10,231 nt of DNA from JBFKOL01 sp041628815. Lineage in GTDB: Bacteria; Bacteroidota; Bacteroidia; Chitinophagales; Saprospiraceae. The stretch is from positions 1 to 10,231 of the forward strand of contig JBFKOL010000140.1 in the NCBI GenBank assembly GCA_041628815.1. The letters run 5' to 3'. The position numbers and the translations under genes were made by a program. The notes beneath the pieces are model-generated. The model ran no database searches. It was not told where the DNA came from and saw only the letters and a program-made list of their open reading frames with translations. Shown here one piece after another: positions 1 to 7,200 of the stretch. The stretch's first letter is position 1, and each line of letters begins with the position of its first letter.

Positions 1-464
1 AGGTTAATGCCATCATGCCTCTTTCTAAATGCTGTTTCGGCATTCCGGGATGATTGAAATCCGGTAAATCAATCAAGACTTTTCCACGATGGAATCGATA
101 GCCTTTATTTTGGCCGGTATGGTATGACCCGGCTATCTTTTATCCTTATTTTTTCTCACCAAATACGGTGGAATCTTATAATTACTCCACAAAGCCATAC
201 CTGGACGGTCATTTTTTCATGAATGAATACCTGAGCAATTTTTGTTTTTTCAAACGAAAAGATTCCGGAGCAAACGCAAAATTGGTCATAATCATGCATG
301 CCTGGAATAGACTGGCAGAGGTATAGTATCCTGGATAATTGGTAGCCAGTTGAGTGCGCAAAGGCATCTTGAATTCCATCAACCCGCTGTAGGCCAGGCC
401 CCCTGTGGATGGCACCGCGATCCATGAGTCTCATGTATCCATCAATGACTTTTTAAAGGTTCAT
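1..464 (-). pseudogene. Decayed DUF7000-like gene, 3' end beyond window
   Basis: Reading the minus strand from an ATG at 462-464 gives MNL, an in-frame TAA (453-455), then KVIDGYMRLMDRGAIHR. Near the C-run at 399-403 the frame changes and continues as YSGLMEFKMPLRTQL...NYPGYYTSASLFQ. Near the homopolymers at 239-250 it returns to the first frame as VFIHEKMTVQVWLCGV and meets TGA at 156-158. Further pieces, IKAIDSIVEK (about 79-108) and VLIDLPDFNHP (about 47-82), lie in two different frames, and the last stays open to the edge. Spliced together, the pieces resemble, from memory, the DUF7000 family (about 170 residues, unknown function), which has a similar order of GLMEY, LRT, YP, VFIHE, VWL and later IDSI/DNPDF-like motifs. 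It lies 84 bp downstream of the PorP/SprF gene on the same strand. At least five lesions make a functional product unlikely. The family name is a recollection; the shared pattern across frames is what the sequence shows. Confidence 0.7.
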
Positions 465-548
465 AGGGGATACGAATTACGTCATAGGCAAATTGGCTGG
501 AGAACTCTAAATTCATGTCCCAAACCATTACTACGTATGTGTTCATCC

Positions 549-1604
549 TCAGAAGTCTGGGCAAATTTCGTTCACGTTGTCGTGCTCGCCGATATAGGAA
601 ATGCTGAACTCGAAAATACCCTGTCCCAGGGCATTGCCGGATAATTGCCTGAGGTGGACATCGTAGCTGAAACCCAGCAGCAGCCCGTTTTTCTGGAATC
701 CTGCTGATAAGACGATATCGGTGGGCTGGAAGGTTGTCAGGCTGTCGGACGATCGCAGCCAGGCACCGAAGTGCGTCGATACGCCATTGCTTTCCAGGAG
801 GTCGTACTTCCAGTTGGCACCTACCCATGTCGTGCTTGCTTCACCCTGTTTGATGAAGATCAGCCGAGGCTGGATAGCGAGGTTTCGCGCCATAGGAAAG
901 GAAGTGGCCAGATGGGCGGTGATCTTGCTGTCAAGTTGGTAGGCTTCGTAGTTGATGGTGGTCCGCAGGTCTCTGTCAAAAAAAGCAACGTTGGGCCGGT
1001 TCCAGTGGTGATAGGAAATGCCTAGGTAGACACCTTGATTGGAACGCGGCGTGACCGAGTAATGCAGCCCTAGCGAAAAATCAGGGTAGGCAATATTATT
1101 GGTGGGTAACCTCTCAGCAGTGGGCAGGTTGTACAGATTTACGCCGTCAAACTGGTCCTGGAAAGTCAGGTTTTCGTAGTTAATCCCCCGCTGGCCCAGG
1201 CCCAACTGCATACCCGCACTGAGATATTGTTGGTTATCCTTGGACAACAACTTGTGGTAGGCTGAAAAAATGGATATCTGGGTGGTGTTGTAATCGTATA
1301 TGCTCACCCTGTCCGAAAAAAACAAGATCCCGAAGGCAAGGTGATCCAGCCCCTGGCTGAAGCTTCCCTGTCCGATGTTGAATTTGACGTCCCCGCCTGC
1401 CGAAAGTGTAGTAAAGGGTGATTCGATGGCCCCCCGCCATTGGTCGCGGTAATGCGCCGTGAGGCGGTACGTCCCTGAATGTGCACCGGTCAGTGCGGGG
1501 TTGAGGTAAAGCGGGTTGCTGTAAAACTGGCTGAACTGGCTGTCCTGGCAAAAAAGGGGTGAAGCGCCAATCACCATTATACATGTGAATATTCCCTGTT
1601 TCAT
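549..1604 (-). CDS. PorP/SprF family type IX secretion system outer-membrane protein
   Basis: This encodes a 351-residue predicted outer-membrane beta-barrel protein of the PorP/SprF family. Members assist secretion or surface attachment of T9SS cargo, especially cargo with type B C-terminal domains; SprF serving SprB in Flavobacterium is the classic case. A signal peptide covers about residues 1-19 (MKQGIFTCIMVIGASPLFC), followed by the family hallmark QDSQFSQFYSNPLYLNPALTG at residues 20-40, with YRDQW soon after. The rest alternates aromatic and small residues as expected for strands, and a final strand FEFSISYI lies near the C-terminus. I chose the ATG at 1604 because it places the signal peptide correctly; a GTG nine codons upstream (1631) would add a charged, unlikely leader. 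The residue before the expected cleavage is Cys where Ala is usual, so a lipoprotein is conceivable, but the lipobox is poor. The length is normal for the family. The specific cargo cannot be told from sequence. Confidence 0.92.
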   Translation of the reverse strand: MKQGIFTCIMVIGASPLFCQDSQFSQFYSNPLYLNPALTGAHSGTYRLTAHYRDQWRGAIESPFTTLSAGGDVKFNIGQGSFSQGLDHLAFGILFFSDRVSIYDYNTTQISIFSAYHKLLSKDNQQYLSAGMQLGLGQRGINYENLTFQDQFDGVNLYNLPTAERLPTNNIAYPDFSLGLHYSVTPRSNQGVYLGISYHHWNRPNVAFFDRDLRTTINYEAYQLDSKITAHLATSFPMARNLAIQPRLIFIKQGEASTTWVGANWKYDLLESNGVSTHFGAWLRSSDSLTTFQPTDIVLSAGFQKNGLLLGFSYDVHLRQLSGNALGQGIFEFSISYIGEHDNVNEICPDF

Positions 1605-1738
1605 CAGTCGCCTATAGCTAATTCTGACCACACTGAGCGTTTGATATGGAAAAGTAACGTAGATTTTCCCTTATCGGGTATGCATTCCTGTCCTTTCGAC
1701 GGCAAATAATATTAATGTGGTATTTTTCAGAAGACATT
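1605..1738. promoter_or_regulatory. Divergent spacer between PorP/SprF and NlpC/P60 genes, candidate promoter
   Basis: This 134-bp spacer must carry the starts of two divergent transcripts. On the plus strand, TTTG at 1640-1643 followed 16 bp later by TAGATTTT (1660-1667) resembles the Bacteroidota promoter pattern TTTG, about 17-23 bp, then TAnnTTTG. It would leave a leader of about 65 nt before the ATG at 1739. On the minus strand only a lone TACTTTTC (1649-1656) is seen, without a convincing -33 partner. Both are pattern matches by eye and unproven. Confidence 0.3.
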
Positions 1739-2500
1739 ATGGAATCCGTCATTACAAGACTCTCAGTTTGCCCCATCAGGTCGCATCCTGACGATGCTTC
1801 AGAAATGGTCAGCCAGTTGCTTTTTGGCGAAAGGGCCGAAGTGCTGGAAAGAAAAAAGCCTTCCTGGATCCGCATTCGCTGCCTCCACGATGGCTACGAA
1901 GGATGGATGGATCAAAAACAACTTGAGCCTTATAAAGAGGAAGATAAACCCAGGGCACTATGTATAGATACGTTGGAACCCGTTTTTTGCGATGATGAAT
2001 CCACCTTTGCCACCATGGGTGCCGAACTGCCGGGATACGACGGTATGACCGCTACGGTCAACGGCTGGACCTACCGGTTTTCGGGGCAAGCCCTGTTCGG
2101 CCTTAACGGCATGGATGCGGCAGACCTGGCCGAAAGGTTGGCACGCAAGCTCCTCAATGTGCCCTATTTGTGGGGTGGGCGGTCTCCTCTCGGGCTGGAT
2201 TGCTCGGGACTGACACAGGTGGTTTACAAGTGCTGTGGTATCGCACTTCCACGGGACTCCAAAGACCAGGCCGGAATAGGGGAGGTGGTCGATTTCTTTG
2301 AGCAAAGCCAGACAGGCGATCTTGCCTTTTTTTCAAAGGAAAGCGGAAAAATCACCCATGTAGGCATCATCCTGGGGGAAAAAAAGATCATCCATGCTTC
2401 GGGCAAGGTACGCATCGACAGCATCGACCACTATGGCATATTCAACAGGGATATCGAAGAATATACGCATCGGCTCAAGATCATTAAGCGCGTGATCTGA
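1739..2500 (+). CDS. NlpC/P60 family (C40) cysteine peptidase
   Basis: This is a 253-residue protein with an SH3-like N-terminal half and a C-terminal NlpC/P60 domain. The family hydrolyses peptidoglycan stem peptides, typically the gamma-D-glutamyl-diamino acid bond. The catalytic domain starts near residue 134 with PYLWGGRSPLGLDCSG. The nucleophile is Cys155, the catalytic His is His207 in THVGIIL, and the third polar residue is probably His219 in IIHASG, so the triad looks intact. No signal peptide or lipobox is visible, which suggests a cytoplasmic enzyme such as one recycling or scavenging muropeptides; that role is inferred. I chose the ATG at 1739 over one eight codons upstream because MESVITRLSVCPIRSHPDD matches the usual family N-terminus as I remember it. 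It diverges from the PorP/SprF gene, and its TGA directly abuts the stop of the convergent gene downstream. Confidence 0.9.
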   Translation: MESVITRLSVCPIRSHPDDASEMVSQLLFGERAEVLERKKPSWIRIRCLHDGYEGWMDQKQLEPYKEEDKPRALCIDTLEPVFCDDESTFATMGAELPGYDGMTATVNGWTYRFSGQALFGLNGMDAADLAERLARKLLNVPYLWGGRSPLGLDCSGLTQVVYKCCGIALPRDSKDQAGIGEVVDFFEQSQTGDLAFFSKESGKITHVGIILGEKKIIHASGKVRIDSIDHYGIFNRDIEEYTHRLKIIKRVI

Positions 2501-2875
2501 TCAACAGCCCTGGTCGGCCAGTTCCCAGAATGTATTGGCCTTGTCCTCGTCTTCACGCGTCTTGCACGGGAAATCTTTTTCGATGAGGAGTTCCAGGTTT
2601 TCACTTTCGGATGTAGAGATCTGGTAGGACAGGCCCACTTGGTCGGTGCCTGCCCAGGTCCGGGCATCTGACAATGGCAACACCACGGTCATTCGACTGG
2701 ACTCAAGCTGTGCGGATGCGGTTTTTTGATCGACAACAGTTTTCAGACTGAAGACAAATGATTGGCTACACGGGAAGGCGAGCGTGATTTCGACTTTCCC
2801 CGTATCCCGGAGATGTTCCAGGTCTGATTTAGTCAACCTGAGACGAATGCTGTTGTCAACGCACCTGATTTTCAT
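2501..2875 (-). CDS. DUF7009-like small protein of unknown function
   Basis: This encodes a 124-residue soluble protein with no signal peptide or membrane segment. The N-terminus MKIRCVDNSIRLRLTKSDLEHL, followed by a Gly-containing turn, then W-Ala-x-T-D-Q-V-G near residue 80 and LLIEKDFPC near residue 100 with an acidic tail, fits my recollection of the DUF7009 family: MKIRI..NS.R.RL..SEV near the start, VEKDF.C near the end. No function is established to my knowledge, and I see no catalytic motif. The ATG at 2875 is the natural start because it begins exactly at the conserved MKIR. The gene converges on the NlpC/P60 gene with zero intergenic bases and diverges from the Nudix gene. The gene call is sound; the family name rests on memory. 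Confidence 0.85.
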   Translation of the reverse strand: MKIRCVDNSIRLRLTKSDLEHLRDTGKVEITLAFPCSQSFVFSLKTVVDQKTASAQLESSRMTVVLPLSDARTWAGTDQVGLSYQISTSESENLELLIEKDFPCKTREDEDKANTFWELADQGC

Positions 2876-2892
2876 GGCTTTGATTTGTGGTA

Positions 2893-2918
2893 CAATTTAT
2901 CACTTTTCCCGGTTCAAA
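2893..2918 (-). promoter_or_regulatory. Weak candidate promoter for the DUF7009-like gene
   Basis: Read on the minus strand, TTTG (2915-2918) is followed 15 bp later by TAAATTG (2893-2899), 17 bp upstream of the ATG at 2875. This resembles the Bacteroidota TTTG / TAnnTTTG pattern, but the spacing is short and one T is missing from the -7 box, so it is only a suggestion. Confidence 0.22.
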
Positions 2919-2991
2919 ATCGGTGACCTATCTCACTTGTGGATCTTCTTCGCTTTCTTTGCATTTTTATTACCATCAGCATGTAGCCTTT

Positions 2992-3498
2992 ATGTATTCA
3001 TTTCAATTTTGTCCATTGTGTAAAGGGGACCTTATTCCTGGCAATCTGGGGTATCCAGTTTGTTCCAATTCCGCATGCGGTTTTGTTCACTACGACAACC
3101 CCACACCTGTAGTGGCGGCCATTGTGGAATACGGCGGGGAAAACGTGATCCTGGCGCACAACAAGCTTTGGCCACCAACTTGGTATGGACTGATCACCGG
3201 ATTTGTAGAAAAGAACGAGGTGCCTCATGAGACCGTTATCCGCGAGGTCAAGGAAGAACTGGGGTTGGATGGCGAGTTGGTCGCTTTTATTGGGCATTAT
3301 GCTTTCAAGCGGATGAACCAGCTTATCATGGCTTATCATATCAGGGCTGAAGGAAAGATCACCTTAAACGACGAACTCGATGATTACAAAGTGGTGCCGT
3401 TTGAAAAAGCCAGGTATTGGCCCGCAGGGACAGGTTATGCGCTCAGGGATTTCCTGGTGGCGAAGGGCTATGATCCTGTAGAGGTGCCTTTCAGCTAA
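2992..3498 (+). CDS. Nudix hydrolase with N-terminal zinc ribbon
   Basis: This is a 168-residue Nudix hydrolase. Such enzymes cleave nucleoside diphosphates linked to another moiety (NDP-X), using divalent metal. The N-terminus carries a four-Cys zinc ribbon (C7-P-L-C10 and C24-x4-C29), and the Nudix box is complete at residues 70-92: G70, E76, then R84-E85-V-K-E88-E89-L-G-L. The zinc ribbon followed by a Nudix fold resembles NudC-type NADH pyrophosphatases, but I do not see the SQPWPFPxS specificity motif after the box, and the NudC N-terminal domain is absent. The substrate is therefore unknown. I chose the ATG at 2992 because MYSFQFCPLC starts directly at the ribbon; an upstream ATG at 2887 would add 35 residues that look like translated promoter DNA. 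Its TAA lies 5 bp from the stop of the convergent gene. Confidence 0.9.
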   Translation: MYSFQFCPLCKGDLIPGNLGYPVCSNSACGFVHYDNPTPVVAAIVEYGGENVILAHNKLWPPTWYGLITGFVEKNEVPHETVIREVKEELGLDGELVAFIGHYAFKRMNQLIMAYHIRAEGKITLNDELDDYKVVPFEKARYWPAGTGYALRDFLVAKGYDPVEVPFS

Positions 3499-3503
3499 TC
3501 GGT

Positions 3504-4079
3504 TTAAAAATTGTAATTAAAATCTATCCAGTATTCTATAGAATCACCGCGCACATCGCGCACCTCGTCGTCGGCGATGAACAACAGGTGCAGGCCGTAG
3601 GTCCAGGGTCCGCGGCCCGACATGTAACCGGCGCCGACAAGAGGGAAGAAAAAAGACTCACGAAACTTGGTATTGGTCGGATTATCGAGAAATTCGAAAC
3701 TCATAAAGGAATACTCACCCTGGATGAAAAAGCCATTGGTCACCTTCATGCGAACGGTAGGACCAACGCCGGTGTCAAAAAACCCAACATCCCGGCCAAT
3801 GGTTGAGGGACGATTCACAAAATTGTAGAAAAACTTCGCATGCGCTCCTACCGACAGGAAGTCATGCACTTTGAAGCCTCCCTGGGCTTTTCCCGAGATG
3901 AAAAAACCGGATCCAAAACTGAAGTTACCGAGGCCGAATCCATACCACAATTTACTTTCATCTTCGACTTCCTGGAAACGCGAACTGGGTGCTCTGCGGC
4001 GCTGTGCATCCGCTTCCTGAATTTCCATAAACATCAGTCCGCACAAGGCGAATATTCCTAACCAAAATTTGCTTTTCAT
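3504..4079 (-). CDS. Small predicted outer-membrane beta-barrel protein
   Basis: This is a 191-residue secreted protein. A signal peptide spans about residues 1-25 (MKSKFWLGIFALCGLMFME..., cleavage likely in ADA|QRRR). A short basic, polar linker follows, then alternating hydrophobic strands with aromatic girdles: LWYGFGLGNFSFGSGFF, FLSVGAHAKFFYNF, FFIQGEYSFMSFEF and FFFPLVGAGYM. It ends in YWIDFNYNF, and a C-terminal Phe is typical of outer-membrane barrels. The size suits an eight-stranded OmpA/OmpW/OmpX-like barrel, though I recognise no named family. I preferred the ATG at 4079 to one 12 codons upstream because it begins the signal peptide properly. It diverges from the giant adhesin-like gene across 140 bp, so shared regulation is possible but not shown. 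Location is predicted with fair confidence; function is unknown. Confidence 0.82.
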   Translation of the reverse strand: MKSKFWLGIFALCGLMFMEIQEADAQRRRAPSSRFQEVEDESKLWYGFGLGNFSFGSGFFISGKAQGGFKVHDFLSVGAHAKFFYNFVNRPSTIGRDVGFFDTGVGPTVRMKVTNGFFIQGEYSFMSFEFLDNPTNTKFRESFFFPLVGAGYMSGRGPWTYGLHLLFIADDEVRDVRGDSIEYWIDFNYNF

Positions 4080-4219
4080 GATTCCACAATCTGTTCTGGT
4101 AATGTAAACGATCAAAAACCAAAATGTACTGAAATTTCACAAATATTTAATGTTCGCCGGCTCATTCAAGCTGTCACTCACTAATTGATGGCTATTTTCG
4201 TTCTGTTTAGACGAAAGCA
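4080..4219. promoter_or_regulatory. Divergent AT-rich spacer upstream of barrel and adhesin genes
   Basis: This 140-bp spacer must hold the starts of both divergent genes. It contains -7-like boxes: TACATTTTG on the minus strand (4120-4128) and TATTTTCG on the plus strand (4193-4200). Neither has a well-spaced TTTG partner, so I cannot assign promoters firmly. I see no operator palindrome or riboswitch. Confidence 0.25.
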
Positions 4220-7200
4220 ATGTCGAGGCGTATCAATCATGAAAACCGATCGGTGAGTACAGGGACCAGGACGTGCATGCGTTGGCTGTTGATTCTGATA
4301 GGCTTTATGCCCTTGAACATAGAGGCACAGTGTCTGGTGGATAGTTTGTATGGTGAACGTATCAATATTAGTGAAAACGATAATCCTTTACCAGATTCGA
4401 CAAGATTAAGACTCTTGGTGACAAATACTACGGGAGAGGGAGATCTCGACCCTGGTTCTTTGTGCGCTGTCCGCATCAACTTTAGACATACCAATATTAC
4501 CGATTTGTTGATGACGCTAATTTCACCATCTGGAAAAGAGATTACATTGATTGGTCCAGCAACAGGAACTGGTGATTTCAATTTTGTTTTTCCAATTCTT
4601 CATGATATTTCATTTGTGAGGTTAGATTCTGCCACCTCACCTGATCCTGGATTCAATTCTGTCTGGGATAATTTAAACTCAACATGGGGTGATATTGGTC
4701 AATATACAGGAGATTATTTTCCAAACAACGGTTTTTTGGATGATTTGACCGAGCCTGTGGATGGTGTTTGGGAGTTATTTGTGGAAGATCTTTTTCTTAA
4801 TCACGTCGGCCGTATTGATGAGTGGGAGTTGATCTTTTGTGGCCCAGGAGTCATTTGTTCCGAATGTGAACCTTTGCCTGGACAGTTTTTTACCACGATC
4901 GATACGATTTGTAATTCTGAATCTATTTCATTGCTTGATTATTATGATCCATCCGTTATCTCAAGTGACGAATACGAAGACATCGTTCTAATTTATTCCG
5001 AAGATACGCTGGTCAATGTTCAACAAACTTATCTGGTCAACCTTCCTGTAGGAGCATATGAAGTTTACATCGCCAATTTATTAACGGAGCAGATTGATTC
5101 ATTTTTATCGGATGACCTGATTTTTAACAAGACTTCAATGTTGGCTGATCTGGGCGAGGCTGGAGGACAATATTGTGCTCTCCTAAGTAATCCAATGAAC
5201 TTAGTCTCCAATCAACCCCTTGACTCTGAAATGAGAACCTTTTTCATATGTCCAAATGACAGTATTGTTTTTGAAGGAGAGATAATATATGGGGTGGTAG
5301 ACACATTGCTAATTCCTTCATCCTCATGTGATATTATCTATTTTGTGGAGACATATCCACTGAGCATTCATGCAAACGTCTTAGGTGATAGCATTATAAA
5401 CTGCGACCGCGATACTGTTTTTCTCAGAGCTGACAATACCAATAACTCAGATGCTACGAATTTTGAATGGTTGGATCACGACCGCGATATAATTGGTATA
5501 GGCGATATATATGGGGCATCATCACCAGGTACTTATTACCTGGTAGTTGGGGACGGCAATTGTACAGATACTGCGGTCCATGTCCTCAGAGATGAACAAG
5601 AATTGGTTTATATCAGGCTCTTTGCTGATACCACGGTACTATATTGTGCAAAGCCCGAGGTAAAAATATACCCTGAATTCAGCCTCTATGCCGGTAATGA
5701 AATCATTGCTTATGACGGGGGCGTAACCGGACGTATTGGAGACACATTGCTCTTCAATGAAGGAGGTTGGATTACAGCAACACTGTCATCAACACAATCT
5801 TCCTGCATTGCAGTTGACTCAGTATTCATTACTGTCGATACCCTGGTACCCGAGCTTTCTCCTTTTCACGACACCCTTTCCTGTACAAAAGAACAGGTCC
5901 TGATCGGCTTCCTGGAAAACCCAGTTTCAGCTGTACGTTATGAGTGGTACGATGAAACGGGTGCCTTTATGGATTCCGTCCGGAACCCCCTGGTCACCGA
6001 AGGAGGGCGGTATGACCTGATTGCGATGTATCCCAACACTTGTTCTTCTTTTGTACAGGTAGAGATCTTTGCCGACACTTCGCAGATCGAGGTTTTTGGT
6101 ATCCCGGCTAGGGATACGCTTTCCTGTCTTGAAGATATGATCCTGTTTGAACCCTTTTTCGATGAAGATTTAACCCATACCTTCTTATGGCTGAATCAGG
6201 GTGGGGACACCATTGCGTCGACCAGTGAAATTGGCTTATCGACCCCGGGTCAGTACACCTTTGTCGTAGAAGGCAGGAATGGTTGCCGGAGTGAACGCAA
6301 TTTGATGCTGGACATCGATACAATCCGCCCATCCATCGATGTGCTTGCAGAAGACATTACCTGTGCTTCTCCGAACGCCACCATCGAAGCGATACCCGAT
6401 GACGCGGCCTACCAGTACCTATGGACCGGCCCCGGCGTGGGCGACGAGGTGAGCAGCCGTATCACGGTCTCGGAAACGGGTAAATACTATGTCCAGACCA
6501 TCGACATCACCAATGGCTGTACCTCACTGGACTCGACCTTTGTCCTGGAGGACTTTTCCAAACCTGACATTGCCCTCATTCCCAACGAAGGTGAAATCAG
6601 TTGTGGCGATCCCAATGCAAGCGTCAACATCATCACAGGTCCCAGCAATACCGGATTTTGGATCCGGATGTCAGGTGATACGCTTCAGACGCGCTTCGCC
6701 AATCTTACGACGCCCGGAACGCACTATTTCTATACCCAGGGTCGTAACGGGTGTACCACGCTTGACTCGGTAATCATCAACGGCGACTTTGATCCTCCGT
6801 ACATCCCGATCGATACCTTTTATGTCCTCGACTGCAACAATACAAACTATACGCTGTCGATTCCCGACACCATATCCCTGCTGGCCCGGGAGTGGATATT
6901 CACCAGTGGCGACAGGCTTATGCAAAATTCCGTGACCATCGAAGACGTCTTCCTCGACCGTCTTGAAACCGTTGGACTCAATGGATGTCGGGATACGCTT
7001 GTGTTTGATATCAGGGCGGATTTTGAAGCGCCACTCGTTTCTGTAACTGCGCCGCCCATCGGATGCGACAACCCGACCACTACCATTTCGGTCCTGCCGG
7101 ATGAAGACGACTATACTTATTCCTGGGATGGAGGGGAAATATCTGGTTTTACCGCTAATTTTCCACAGGTGAGCACTGCTGGAAACTATGCTGTCGAAGT

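Noticed and set aside
465..548. Possible short gene or promoter between PorP/SprF and the relic gene
   Set aside because: TTTG motifs occur, but no TAnnTTTG box lies at suitable spacing, and no open frame with a plausible start and motif is visible.
442..828. Minus-strand open frame of 128 codons overlapping the 3' end of the PorP/SprF gene
   Set aside because: It lies mostly inside a well-supported gene in another frame, has no recognisable motif and shows shadow-like composition rich in Arg, Pro and Gln.
2887..2991. N-terminal extension of the Nudix protein from an upstream ATG
   Set aside because: The 35 residues look like translated spacer (FSRF/HFYYHQH-like) and precede a start at 2992 placed exactly at the zinc ribbon.
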